In this document: one piece after another, positions 1-9,717 of the stretch
Position numbering within the stretch: the first letter of the stretch is position 1
Layout of the letters: each line of letters opens with the position of its first letter
NCBI RefSeq assembly: GCF_014174405.1
Contig: NZ_JACEGA010000001.1
Location: 2,695,001-2,759,000, forward strand
Reading direction: 5' to 3'
Length of the DNA stretch: 64,000 nucleotides
Origin: Variimorphobacter saccharofermentans
GTDB lineage: Bacteria; Bacillota; Clostridia; Lachnospirales; Lachnospiraceae
Translations under genes and position numbers: made by a program
Notes under the pieces: model-generated
Told to the model about the DNA's origin: nothing
The model's database searches: none
What the model saw: only the letters and a program-made list of their open reading frames with translations

Positions 1-611
1 GTCTGATAAAGTTCTTTAACCCGAAACTTATTATCTTTATCTTCTTCTGTTTCTTCCATCCAGTCAATGCGAAGCAATTGGAATAATGCAAAAATCCGAA
101 CCTCATGAAAATAATTCAGTTTACAGAATGCCACTATCCCTCTCCCATATGAATTCGACAGTGCTCCCTCTCCTCTTATCTCTGTCATTGTCTCAAATAT
201 CCTGCCTCCCACATACGCCGAATAGGAATTGCCTAAGGCTTCATGATATTCTCCCAGCCATACCGTCATCATAAGAATATATTGTTCCATAGCCTCCATT
301 TGAGAAAACCATTGGTATCTTTGACCTTTTTGAAGAGTCATGCCCTTTCCCTTCATACTCCTAATTTGCAAAATACCAGTACGCACCGAAAAGTAGTAAA
401 AGAAATCAATCACTGTATAATACTCCTGCGTTCTTCCGCAGGAATGATATCTCTCTCTCACTATATCAAACTGGCTGTTCAATGCAAAACAGTCCTTTTT
501 CCCAATATGTCCAGTACGCTTCGACAGCTGTACGTCATTTATCTCCAAGTAATCCAAGAAACATTGATACTCTCTTCTTAATCTTTCTGCTGCATTTTGA
601 AATAATTCCAT
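1..611 (-). CDS. Hypothetical protein, 3' end outside the window
   Basis: The frame stays open for 203 codons from an ATG at 611-609 to the window edge, so the C-terminus is missing. An AAGGAGA ribosome site lies 5 bases upstream of the ATG. The protein is rich in aromatic and charged residues (runs such as VIDFFYYFSVRTG and MTVWLGEYHEALG) and has no signal peptide or membrane segment. I do not recognise a family. It lies 71 bases downstream of the primase-helicase gene on the same strand, so it is probably in that operon and may be its partner. The short palindrome at 626-640 lies just upstream. That the gene is real is well supported; its function is unknown. Confidence 0.7.
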   Translation of the reverse strand, partial: MELFQNAAERLRREYQCFLDYLEINDVQLSKRTGHIGKKDCFALNSQFDIVRERYHSCGRTQEYYTVIDFFYYFSVRTGILQIRSMKGKGMTLQKGQRYQWFSQMEAMEQYILMMTVWLGEYHEALGNSYSAYVGGRIFETMTEIRGEGALSNSYGRGIVAFCKLNYFHEVRIFALFQLLRIDWMEETEEDKDNKFRVKELYQ

Positions 612-625
612 ATAATCTCCTTATT

Positions 626-640
626 CACTTGTATCAAGTG
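626..640. promoter_or_regulatory. Short perfect palindrome upstream of the leftmost gene
   Basis: CACTTG-TAT-CAAGTG is a perfect inverted repeat with 6-bp arms. It lies between the helicase stop and the ribosome site of the next gene. It could be an operator or a small hairpin in the intergenic message. No regulator for it can be named. Confidence 0.35.
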
Positions 641-682
641 TGTATAGTTTACTTTCTTATCGTATTCACTGTTTTGAGCTTA

Positions 683-3637
683 CTAATTCACAGTTTCTCT
701 CCATGCTATCTCCAGTAATTCTGCCGCAACCTGATGACTTTTGATACGCATAAGATTGTCCCAAGCGTCTTCTTTTCCAAGTAAATTCATACCACCATGC
801 CATACAAGTTCATCATCAATTACCGCAAAATGTTCTTCTACTACTTCTTTTAACTTCACTATAATTCCTGCTAGTTTCAGTTGTTCTACTAATTCATTGC
901 AAACATCTGGGCTACCATAGGAGACATTTTCAGGGGCCGTTGTTATTACAACAACGCAGGCACCAGCTTCCTGTCTGCTCTTCACAAGAAATATTAACCG
1001 ATCAATCTTATCAAGCATAATTTCAGGACTTGAGATTACAATCTTCTTTTCGGCTTCAACAAGATCCTGTTCAAATACTTCAACGTAGTTACCGGAGTCA
1101 TATATTGCATTTACTATTTGCTTTGTAGCCTCTTCACCAGTCCATAATGTAAATCCAGTCTTTTTGTAGGTTCGTAAACGCTTTGCATACATATTATCAA
1201 AATATCTAATGTGAGAATCTATATAATCATAGACATATACTGCCTCTTTTCCCTCATAATCTCGATTCAATCGTCCCACATATTGTTCTAAACGTCCTTC
1301 AAAAGAAACTGGCGCAGCTAACATCAGTACGTCAAGTCTTGGAAAATCAAAACCTTCTCCAATTTTCTGTCCTGTTGCAACCAGAATAAGGCTTTCATCT
1401 TTTGGAACTGCTTTTAAAGACATTCTGATTTCAGCATTTTCTTTATCCGTATTGTCTCCATACAAAATAAATACGTGATTAGCACTACCTTGCAGTTCGT
1501 CATATAAAAGTTTCGCATGCTCTTTATATTTTGTAAGAATAACTGGAGTATGTCCCGCTGTGATACATTCCCTTACATCGCTAGTAATCATTTCATTTCT
1601 AACATTGCTTGAACTAATCAAACCATACGCACGATTTATATCATCTTTACTGTCTTCCGTATCCACCACTCTGGTATACCTTGGAACAAAATAATGCCCA
1701 ATGCCCTGTTCTTCAGCTCTTTCAAGTGCAGTGAACTTATGACGCAGTGGTCCAAGCATCATATATATGATTTTGTCCAGACTATCACCTCTTTTAGGCG
1801 TAGCTGATACACCATATACATATTTTGCATCAACCTTCTGCAATAACTCCATAGATGTAGTTGATGCTGCATGATGACATTCGTCCATTATTACCATTCC
1901 ATAAGAATTGATTAATTCATTGAATTTACCCTTACTATACATAGAACCAACCATAGCAACATCAACAATTCCTGTTAATGTATTTTTACTTCCATGTAAA
2001 ATTCCAATGACACTTTCTCGTTTCTTTTTTCGTCCAGTCTTTGTCTCATATTCTGGTGATTCTTCTTTGATATCCAGAAATTTATTTAGTTCATCCACCC
2101 ACTGATTTAGCAGATCTTTACTCTGTAATAAAATTAGCGTATTCACTTTTCTTTGTGAAATCAGGTAACTACATACTACCGTCTTACCAAAAGCAGTAGC
2201 CGCGCTCAACACTCCATCGGTATAAGTAAGTAATTTCTGGGCAGCAAGATCTTGCTGTGTTCTTAAATCCCCATTAAATGATACTCTAATGGGACGCCCC
2301 TTTTCTCTCTTATCTGTAATATTTATACCAATACCAGCTTTTTCGCATTCTTCAATAATAGACTCCTTCAGTCCACGCGGGATCCTTATATACCCATCTA
2401 TATCTTTACCAAGATATACAGCGCTAAAATTATAATAATTGGAATAACCAAGACGCTTGTTTTTATAAAACTCAGGATTATCAAAAGCCGCCATACTACG
2501 AATCTGATTCTGTAAACGTGGCATTAGATTAAGCGTATCAACATATACACCATTACTTAGAACCAAATGCACTTTTCCTACAACATCTGCTTTCTTAAAT
2601 CCTTCCTTCTTTTTCCACGGCTTAGGTCTGTTATCAGTAACTGAATTGGCAAGCATCCCCCTGGCTTCGGCAAGTTCTACCTTCCATTTTGTCATATACT
2701 TCTCGATATCTTCCAGCGATAGTTTTTCTGTTTCATCTAGCAATACCTTCCATTGATCAGGATATGCATTCCAGTTTTCATCCACAAAAGCACTGTTTCC
2801 ATTTTTAAGAGCTTGTCCTTGCAATGGAAGAGCAATTAAATTACCAATACGACTAGCAACATCCTGAGAAGGATACATTCGGTCATAATAGTGAAAAGAT
2901 TTCATATTAATAGAAGCTGATCCCTTGTCCAACAAAAGAAAACCAAAATTCCTAGCTAAAGATGCAGCTATTGGTCTTTTAAAGAATATCCATACATGAG
3001 CACCTCTTCCAGAGCGAGACCTTTCAACCAAAGACTTAATGCCATTCTGCTCACACATTTTTCTTAGTGCGTCAACTTCATCATGCCATTCGTCATCTGT
3101 ATTAGCAAAATCCGTCTTCTCTGCATCCTTTTCATGGTTATCAAAATCGAATACTATGAATCGGCATGTACCATCTGGTAAAAGCGGATAAATTCCAAGC
3201 ACATCTGTTCCATCCTCTTTTTTACCAACAAGATGACTTACAATTTTCTTCAAATCAAGCTTAGTCCATTTTGTATGCTCACATTCATCACAAAACATTT
3301 TTTCACCACGTTGTTTTGGACACAAAGCATCATTCCATCTATTATCACACTGTGGAAAATATCCGCCATTCTTTCCTCTTTTGGCATAAACATCTTCTCT
3401 ACCCCAAAACATAGCAAAATATCGTTTTGCTAAATCCTCCGTTATATATCTTTCAAGAATACGCTCTCCCTGATCAGGATCATACTCATTAATACTCTCT
3501 ATTTTCTCCTCAAATGGATTTGGAACATCGAATGCAATATCAGCCTTTTTCAACTGAGCTTTCAAGGCTTCATTTTCTTTTTGAAGAGTTCGCACTATTT
3601 TTCTAAGTGAGTCAAGGTCATAAGCCTCTACATTCAT
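683..3637 (-). CDS. Primase-helicase-PLD fusion, TOTE conflict-system type
   Basis: This 984-aa multidomain protein begins with a short coiled coil (about 9-32). An archaeo-eukaryotic primase (AEP)-like domain follows, with the metal-binding DFD at 164-166, SRSGRGAHVWIFF at 207-219 and a cysteine cluster (C97, C106, C116, C119) that may bind zinc. A superfamily 2 helicase follows: AFGKT Walker A near 482-486, DECH box 585-588, SAT 611-613, QYVGRLNR near 785-792. The C-terminus (about 870-970) resembles a phospholipase D-like domain with HFAVIDDELVWHGGMN, a degenerate HKD motif. AEP-SF2 fusions of this sort are annotated as TOTE conflict-system primases. A role in anti-mobile-element defence or replication-linked conflict is inference. 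The start is the ATG behind GGAGGTGCAAGA. The same-strand gene downstream may be a partner. Confidence 0.8.
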   Translation of the reverse strand: MNVEAYDLDSLRKIVRTLQKENEALKAQLKKADIAFDVPNPFEEKIESINEYDPDQGERILERYITEDLAKRYFAMFWGREDVYAKRGKNGGYFPQCDNRWNDALCPKQRGEKMFCDECEHTKWTKLDLKKIVSHLVGKKEDGTDVLGIYPLLPDGTCRFIVFDFDNHEKDAEKTDFANTDDEWHDEVDALRKMCEQNGIKSLVERSRSGRGAHVWIFFKRPIAASLARNFGFLLLDKGSASINMKSFHYYDRMYPSQDVASRIGNLIALPLQGQALKNGNSAFVDENWNAYPDQWKVLLDETEKLSLEDIEKYMTKWKVELAEARGMLANSVTDNRPKPWKKKEGFKKADVVGKVHLVLSNGVYVDTLNLMPRLQNQIRSMAAFDNPEFYKNKRLGYSNYYNFSAVYLGKDIDGYIRIPRGLKESIIEECEKAGIGINITDKREKGRPIRVSFNGDLRTQQDLAAQKLLTYTDGVLSAATAFGKTVVCSYLISQRKVNTLILLQSKDLLNQWVDELNKFLDIKEESPEYETKTGRKKKRESVIGILHGSKNTLTGIVDVAMVGSMYSKGKFNELINSYGMVIMDECHHAASTTSMELLQKVDAKYVYGVSATPKRGDSLDKIIYMMLGPLRHKFTALERAEEQGIGHYFVPRYTRVVDTEDSKDDINRAYGLISSSNVRNEMITSDVRECITAGHTPVILTKYKEHAKLLYDELQGSANHVFILYGDNTDKENAEIRMSLKAVPKDESLILVATGQKIGEGFDFPRLDVLMLAAPVSFEGRLEQYVGRLNRDYEGKEAVYVYDYIDSHIRYFDNMYAKRLRTYKKTGFTLWTGEEATKQIVNAIYDSGNYVEVFEQDLVEAEKKIVISSPEIMLDKIDRLIFLVKSRQEAGACVVVITTAPENVSYGSPDVCNELVEQLKLAGIIVKLKEVVEEHFAVIDDELVWHGGMNLLGKEDAWDNLMRIKSHQVAAELLEIAWRETVN

Positions 3638-3718
3638 TCTTGCACCTCCATCTTGATTTCCTGTCTATCGTATACCATCTTCATTCCTTCTGAATGAAAG
3701 GATAGGACTAGTCTTACT

Positions 3719-3736
3719 AATATCAGTATTGATATT
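3719..3736. promoter_or_regulatory. Inverted repeat upstream of the primase-helicase gene
   Basis: AATATCA-GTAT-TGATATT is a perfect 7-bp inverted repeat about 80 bases upstream of the start codon. Its position fits an operator for the primase-helicase operon. Nothing in the window identifies the regulator. Confidence 0.35.
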
Positions 3737-3860
3737 CACTGTATTATTACATTGTTCTATCGACATATCTGGAATCGGAAAAAGGACATGCCATGATGAC
3801 ACGCATGCCCTAAAACAATACAGCAGTTACCTTAATCTCTATATATAAGGCAAAAAACGC

Positions 3861-6347
3861 TTAAATTTCTATTGCTATTGCTGTTTTAATATGTTCTTCG
3901 ATTATTGTCTCAATAGGTGTATAAAAATCAATTTCTTCGTCTGGGGTTGAAAGGGTAACTATTAAAGCATATCTCATTTTTTCATTGTATTTTCCAAGAT
4001 TATGTCTCTCTCTCCACCAGCCAATTACTGGGTAGACAGCAATAAAGTCACTTTCAGCCAAATCTATTGCAGCACCGGTCCAAGTATCTGAGTGAATAGA
4101 TCCTACATCTCGATTATCTTTCCCCAAATACCACCTATCCGAGCCAGCGCTACCATCCCCTTTATCTTTCTTGTCATCACCTCGTGCCGCCGCATTAACT
4201 CTCTTTAAAAAATCTTCTTTTGTTTGATTTTTATTTATAACTTCAAAGCGAAGTGCACTAGAAGAATATCTATATTTATTATTCCAACCTTTTTGTTCCG
4301 GTGCTGGTTCAATATAATATGAAAGGGTAACTTTCATGCGTACTTCTGTGTTTTCAAGAGATACCAATAAGTCTTTTGGCCACGGTATCTTATGTAAATG
4401 CATGTCTTTCGTTTTATATGAGCTTCCTTCTTTACAATATGGTTGAATATCTGCCTGTATAATCATATTTACAGAATTATTCAAACTCTCAACCGCTCGT
4501 TCAAAACTGGCTACACCGTACCCACATGCTCTTAATAGATTTTTTCGCCCAGTTGTTTTCTTGTCATCCGAGCAAAACTGATGCCTCATCTTATCTGTCC
4601 ATTCTGCTGAATGAACCATAAGACCTCTAACAGTTTCTTCCCAAAGCGTTGGATTTATTGCCATCAATCTTGCAGCTATATTTGCAGCTTGCGCTGTTGC
4701 TGCACTGGTTGCATTAATCGTTGAAAATGGACGAATTAGAGGATTGCGATGGGTTGTTAGTAATGAAAGATCATCATTTATATCAACATTTTTCCCATCT
4801 GTAATAGCATTTCCACCCTCAAGTAATATTTCCGGTTTAATGGGCCACTTTGAATCCCATGTCATAGATGTTGAACTAAAAGGACTTAGTTCACTAACAT
4901 CAGCAACAGGAGACCACCCAGAAAAGCATGTGTCGTTCAGTTCTATTTTATCCGTATATGCCCCAACTGTTATTGCATTCCAAGACTGTCCTGGATCTTC
5001 TATTGGATGATTTACATTAGCATCAGTATAACCAACCTCTTCTATTTCATTTGTCTGCACATTTCCAGCTGAAACCACAAATATTTTTTTGATACCATCT
5101 TCGACTCCCGATATAATCTTGTCCAACTCTGCTGACCAAGAAGATGGGCTACCATCTTTTGTTGCATATTTGTCTGCTGTTACAGCCATGCAATATACTC
5201 TTTTTACAGAAGGATTTGCAATTTCAGCTATACTAGCAGCATCTGATGTAATTGCTCCATAAAGTTTAGGATCTGTACTTGTTCCATCATCAGGTAGAAT
5301 CTTTACCGATTCCAGATGATGATTTAGTATTACATTTTCACTTTTCGTTAATAATGGTTCTAATTCAAAATATTCACAGATCCCAGCCATTTCCGTTCCA
5401 TGGCCTTCATGATCGTTTGTCCTCCAAGCTGAGTTCGCACTTTGTATCATATTATCAGCCATTACATTTTCTAATAATGGGTGTCCTTTATTAACTCCTG
5501 TATCTAGTATACAAATATAACTTTCTGGAGATGATTGAGTAATTCTATCTTTTAAATCATCAATCCATTCTTTTGCCTCACCAGAATTCATTTTTGTGTA
5601 AAATCCAGCTGCTACAGGCGCTCTTCTTATTTCTGCAATTTTACCACTAATATTTATCAGATGTTGAATTTTTTCTCTATTAACTTTAAGTAAAACAATT
5701 ACTTTTTCCGGAAACACTATATAATTATCATCATGTAATATCTGGTATTGATCACATAATTGATAAAATTCTTTTGCTTCGTTTATTTCACTGCCCGATG
5801 CTGTTCTTAACCAAAATTCACACCAAGTATCAACCTCGTCCGGAATATCTTTAGTTTCTCCAATCCAAAATGATGATAATACAGCTAATTGGATTGTTTC
5901 TATGCTTTCAACCAATTCTTTATACCTTATATTTCCATCTTTGGTCTCTTCGTGCAAATACTTTTGAACTCTGTCATTGAAGTAATTTTCTTTTCCTTCT
6001 GGAATAAAGACAGTTGCAGACTGAACAATCCCTTCTCCAACTTCTTCATTTCGTAAATTTAAAAATTCAATTCCTTGTTTTGCACTTTCAAGACTTTTAA
6101 ATAATAAATCACAATTTTCTGCACCTTTTACCTCTATATATGTTCCTTGTCTCTCTCGTATAGAAGCAAACATAGCTTTTCTTTGATCTTCATCAGCCCA
6201 TACCTGATTCAATTGTTTAAGTAAATATTCTCCATGTTCTTGGCGAATTCTTGGTTTATAGTTCTTTGTTATTACAGTGCTATCCGAAGTATAAGAATGC
6301 TCTTCATATGTATTTGTCAAAAAAATATTCTTCTTATGAAATGCCAA
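3861..6347 (-). CDS. Subtilisin-like S8 serine protease paired with an AAA+ ATPase
   Basis: This 828-aa protein has the full S8 catalytic set. The aspartate is in LDTG (D282), the histidine in DHEGHGT (H316), the oxyanion asparagine in SAGN (N429) and the serine in NATSAATA (S548). About 270 residues without a recognised domain precede the protease, and about 250 follow it. There is no signal peptide, so it should act in the cytoplasm, which is atypical for subtilisins. The start is a TTG whose GGAGG site lies inside the end of the AAA+ gene; the two genes are 5 bases apart and so translationally linked. AAA+/S8 gene pairs recur in bacterial genomes and are suspected conflict systems. The protein target is not known. 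Confidence 0.85.
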   Translation of the reverse strand: MAFHKKNIFLTNTYEEHSYTSDSTVITKNYKPRIRQEHGEYLLKQLNQVWADEDQRKAMFASIRERQGTYIEVKGAENCDLLFKSLESAKQGIEFLNLRNEEVGEGIVQSATVFIPEGKENYFNDRVQKYLHEETKDGNIRYKELVESIETIQLAVLSSFWIGETKDIPDEVDTWCEFWLRTASGSEINEAKEFYQLCDQYQILHDDNYIVFPEKVIVLLKVNREKIQHLINISGKIAEIRRAPVAAGFYTKMNSGEAKEWIDDLKDRITQSSPESYICILDTGVNKGHPLLENVMADNMIQSANSAWRTNDHEGHGTEMAGICEYFELEPLLTKSENVILNHHLESVKILPDDGTSTDPKLYGAITSDAASIAEIANPSVKRVYCMAVTADKYATKDGSPSSWSAELDKIISGVEDGIKKIFVVSAGNVQTNEIEEVGYTDANVNHPIEDPGQSWNAITVGAYTDKIELNDTCFSGWSPVADVSELSPFSSTSMTWDSKWPIKPEILLEGGNAITDGKNVDINDDLSLLTTHRNPLIRPFSTINATSAATAQAANIAARLMAINPTLWEETVRGLMVHSAEWTDKMRHQFCSDDKKTTGRKNLLRACGYGVASFERAVESLNNSVNMIIQADIQPYCKEGSSYKTKDMHLHKIPWPKDLLVSLENTEVRMKVTLSYYIEPAPEQKGWNNKYRYSSSALRFEVINKNQTKEDFLKRVNAAARGDDKKDKGDGSAGSDRWYLGKDNRDVGSIHSDTWTGAAIDLAESDFIAVYPVIGWWRERHNLGKYNEKMRYALIVTLSTPDEEIDFYTPIETIIEEHIKTAIAIEI

Positions 6348-6352
6348 TTATC

Positions 6353-7309
6353 TTATGCCTCCTTACTTGCATATGCCCCAGTCCGTTCAACTAAAGATTT
6401 TGCAATTAATTCTGAACTCAATGTCTTATTTTCCAATATAATGTCTTTAATACAATCTTCGCATGCCTTTGAAATTTCAGCATGACTTAATCCACTTGCC
6501 AACTCTATTACTTTTTTTGTGATTGATTTTGCTTTATAAAATTCTCCAAGTTTTATTTCAAAGAGTTTTTTTATCTGTTTTTCATCAGGAATCGAATAAT
6601 GTAATACATCATCAAATCTTCTAAACAATGCTTGATCCAGCATTTTATGATTATTAGTTGCCGCTAAGATAATACTGTCTGAATCATCTCGTTCTAAAAA
6701 CTGAAGAAAGGAGTTTAAAACCCTCCGCATTTCACCAACTTCATTATCAAGACTTCTATCCGCACCAATTGCATCAAATTCATCAAACAAAAATACCGCT
6801 CTATTATCAGCTATTAAATCAAATATTTGCCGTAATTTAGCACTTGTTTCTCCCATAAATTTTGTGATTAATTTATCCATTTGCACAATATATAATGGCA
6901 AATTCAACTCACATGCTATTACAGAAGCTGTCAATGTTTTTCCTGTTCCTGGTGCACCTTCAACAAGAACTTTGCTTCTATTTTTCATACCAAAACTTCT
7001 CAATCTTTCCCTTTGCCGATATTCTGACAGAATTCTCTCTATTCTTATTCGTATCTCCTCAGATACAACCAATTCTTGCGATTTATTATCTGGAACAACG
7101 AATTCTACTAGATGATTATCACTTTTAATTTGGACTATATTGTTTGAAGAACCATTTTTATCAATGATTTCTTTAATTTCTCTAGCTAATGCTGCATGAC
7201 CTGCTCTCGCTTCACTTGCAGCAATCTGTAGGGCTACCGTTTTAAAGCGATTTTCATCCCTATTATAATATGCATTAAGCAATGATTTAATTTGATCGCC
7301 ACTTGCCAT
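6353..7309 (-). CDS. AAA+ ATPase, partner of the S8 protease
   Basis: This is a single-AAA+-domain protein of about 318 aa. Visible motifs are Walker A GAPGTGKT (about 118-125), Walker B FLFDEFDAIGADR, sensor 1 LAATNN and the arginine-finger region ALFRRFDD. The classical fold suggests an oligomeric ATP-driven unfoldase or switch. The roughly 85-residue N-terminal helical region is probably the substrate or partner domain. The ATG at 7309 is chosen because an AGGTG site precedes it; a GTG three codons upstream lies inside that site. Its end carries the ribosome site for the protease gene, so the two products are made together. A model in which the ATPase controls or feeds the protease is inferred from context only. 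Confidence 0.82.
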   Translation of the reverse strand: MASGDQIKSLLNAYYNRDENRFKTVALQIAASEARAGHAALAREIKEIIDKNGSSNNIVQIKSDNHLVEFVVPDNKSQELVVSEEIRIRIERILSEYRQRERLRSFGMKNRSKVLVEGAPGTGKTLTASVIACELNLPLYIVQMDKLITKFMGETSAKLRQIFDLIADNRAVFLFDEFDAIGADRSLDNEVGEMRRVLNSFLQFLERDDSDSIILAATNNHKMLDQALFRRFDDVLHYSIPDEKQIKKLFEIKLGEFYKAKSITKKVIELASGLSHAEISKACEDCIKDIILENKTLSSELIAKSLVERTGAYASKEA

Positions 7310-7318
7310 GCCGTTCAC

Positions 7319-7809
7319 CTGCTTTCTATTTCAAAATATACTTTCTCATAATTATTATATCGCATATTATTGAAAAGTACAAAATTTTTCTAAAAATATC
7401 TCTCGAAAAACAAAAAGACAAAAAGCTACAATTCACCTTGCACATTATCTGTTGCATTTTGTTTTGTAGGAATCAAATCGATAAATTGCTCACCTTTTCT
7501 AATCAAATTGACCGCAGTTCTTTTTTACTCTAACAGGGGTAAATATAGGCACTACGTTATCGCCCTTATGCTCCTTCGACAAAGCTTGTTCAAGTCTCTC
7601 CTCCATGGGCGATACTATCACTTGCTTCTTTATAACACCTTTCCATAAAATTTGTCGTTACAATATTCGAATATCTTTCCTGAAGAAATGTACTGAATGA
7701 TTCTTAAACCTCGGAACCATTAACAAAAGCGTATTTCCTTCCGTAAGTGCAATCACCGTTCTCTTCTTAGAAAATTCCAACAGATATTCACTGCTTTTGC
7801 ATCAGAATA
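7319..7809. other. Gene-free stretch with possible coding remnants
   Basis: No intact gene is visible. On the minus strand, around 7658-7780, a short open stretch reads like protein (KKRTVIALTEGNTLLLMVP...) and ends in a stop. A second stretch around 7545-7625 contains PMEERLEQALSKEHKGD. These look like remains of deleted genes, but I cannot assign a family. The promoter of the AAA+/S8 operon must lie in the AT-rich part next to 7319. Confidence 0.35.
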
Positions 7810-8283
7810 TCATAAATATACATGATTAGATTTTGTATTATATGTAATTGATTTCATTGGTATTTTATATTCAATCGATTTCATTCCGTTGTAATATGAA
7901 AAGATTATCCTTGTGGCTTCATGCGAATTCTCTATTTCTTTAAAAATTGAAATTCTTTTTGTTTCCCCCGGTTGTAGATATATTATTTCATCAATTGGAG
8001 TTAATATATTTAAAGTATCAAATCCGTCATTCTTTCGAACGATTTCATACTTTACTATCTCAATTTTTCCTATAAGAGTTTTCTTATTATATAAAAATAA
8101 ATTTTTTTTGGAAATAGACATAGCTTTTTCAGATCAATTTGTAATCAACAATGCAAAATCTACTACATCTGCTTTGTTTTCAAATTGATTTATAGAAAAT
8201 TCTTTTACCTTTATATTAGGTCGTATATATAATGATAATAACTTGTTTAAGATCCATTTCAGAAATTGAATCGCATATTCCAA
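7810..8283 (-). pseudogene. Small hypothetical gene interrupted by an in-frame TGA
   Basis: A TTG start at 8283-8281 with a GGAGG site opens a frame that reads 49 codons and meets TGA at 8136-8134. It then continues in the same frame for 107 more codons to the stop at 7810. The first part begins LEYAIQFLKWILNKLL and ends FALLITN; the part after the stop begins SEKAMSISKKNLF. The join reads as one continuous beta-rich protein of about 157 aa. The downstream 103 codons could still be translated from the ATG at 8121, but that start has no good ribosome site. The family is not recognised. A real nonsense mutation is more likely than recoding. Confidence 0.6.
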
Positions 8284-8321
8284 TTTAATACCTCCTGTCA
8301 GGTTATTAATTGATAAAATAA

Positions 8322-9377
8322 CTAATTTTCTATCATGTCATAAAATACATTTTCGGTAATTATCTCAATATCGACCCCTTTAAGTCTTAATTCTTCTGCT
8401 TTTTTCTGCTTATTACTTTTTCCATCTTTTATAAGTGAGCAGTAATCATTATTACCCAATATTAAAAAATTGGTTTTAGCAGTAACAGAGTCACCATTTA
8501 TACCACCTAAATCAACAACAACCTGCATGGCATCTTTGCGAGCCATTCTCTCTAACGTACCTGTAAATACGCACAGTTTTCCATATAAGGGGTTTTCTTC
8601 ATCGAATTCTGTTTTTTGACTAGTTATGACATTAGCTGATGCACTCTTATGATTACCCGAAATTTTGAGAAATTCCTCTATTGTATGAAATTTTGATAGA
8701 ATATCCTCTTTCAAACTTACTAAGCAATCATTTGTAATCTTACAATCACCGACTGCTCTATGCGCTCCATCATAATTAAGGTTATAATACTCGGCAACAT
8801 CTCTTAAACGATGATGTTTGAGCTCTTTAAGTATTCTTCTGGCTAGTCGCATTGTATCAATAAAATCATTCATCAATGGCTTTAATAATATCTCTTGATA
8901 TGCATCATACAGAAAATTTATATCAAAATTAACATTATGTCCTATCACAATATCATTTGATAAAAATGTATCGAAATCAGCAAGAACCTTTTTCGTATCC
9001 CTTGCATTTTCTAGCATTTTGTTAGTAATTCCCGTCAGATCTGTAATAAAACTATTAATATATTGAATGGGTTTTCCATTTACTACACAGTAATCATCAG
9101 TATGTCTAGTATCTTCTTCATCTAAATAATAATAAGAATTTGGCTTTACCAATTCCGAGAAGCGATCAATCTCTTTACCCATTTCATAACGTATAGCTCC
9201 AATTTCTATAATTGAATCAAATCTCGGATCTAGTCCTGTAGTCTCGATATCTACAACAACATACTTATTAGGAAAATCTACCAAACTTCTTCCTTTATAC
9301 TCTCGAATGATACGCTTCTGACCTGTTGATTCATTTAATATGATTTTACCGCTCTCATCAATGCTAATACTTATCAT
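8322..9377 (-). CDS. DnaQ-like 3'-5' exonuclease with C-terminal BRCT domain
   Basis: The 351-aa protein has a DEDDh exonuclease domain at about 38-225: DIETTG with D43 and E45, HNVNFD with D152, and AHRAVGD with H206 and D211. All catalytic residues are present. Residues about 264-351 form a BRCT domain of the kind found at the end of NAD-dependent DNA ligases (GKLCVFTGTLERMARKDA, then NFLILGNNDY). The fold predicts removal of nucleotides from 3' ends of DNA or RNA, with BRCT as a DNA-end or protein-docking unit. Similar exonuclease-BRCT fusions are usually annotated as DNA polymerase III epsilon-like. It is a single gene next to recombinase genes and the defence-like cluster. Its exact substrate is unknown. 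Confidence 0.85.
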   Translation of the reverse strand: MISISIDESGKIILNESTGQKRIIREYKGRSLVDFPNKYVVVDIETTGLDPRFDSIIEIGAIRYEMGKEIDRFSELVKPNSYYYLDEEDTRHTDDYCVVNGKPIQYINSFITDLTGITNKMLENARDTKKVLADFDTFLSNDIVIGHNVNFDINFLYDAYQEILLKPLMNDFIDTMRLARRILKELKHHRLRDVAEYYNLNYDGAHRAVGDCKITNDCLVSLKEDILSKFHTIEEFLKISGNHKSASANVITSQKTEFDEENPLYGKLCVFTGTLERMARKDAMQVVVDLGGINGDSVTAKTNFLILGNNDYCSLIKDGKSNKQKKAEELRLKGVDIEIITENVFYDMIEN

Positions 9378-9717
9378 AATTTATATACTCCCCCTTTATT
9401 ATTTGCTCGCTAATCTACTTGTAATATTGTAATATTTTATACTATATTTTACCATTATCAATGTCAGAGAGATAGCTTTTTTTACAAATTTCTCTTCTTT
9501 TTATTAAATTATACATATATATTGGTCATACTATGTCCATAATAAAAAATAGCAATAAATTTCATATCTTTATGCCGTAGACTTTCACACTGTCATAGAA
9601 ACATATTCCTTCCTGAAACACTGACAGCAAAACAGAGTAGCAACAACATCAGATCTATTATCAATAGAATCAAATAGTTACTCCTACATTTTTTCATAAT
9701 CTCATATATCCCCAAAA
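9378..9717. other. AT-rich gene-free stretch upstream of the exonuclease
   Basis: No coding frame of interest was seen. The part next to the exonuclease start is very AT-rich, with a direct repeat of AATATTAC on the minus strand and several TATAAA-like boxes. It probably holds the exonuclease promoter, but I could not pick one -35/-10 pair with confidence. Confidence 0.3.

Noticed and set aside
8134..8136. Selenocysteine at the in-frame TGA
   Set aside because: The following bases do not form an obvious bacterial SECIS hairpin, and there is no redox motif around the codon. A nonsense mutation is simpler.
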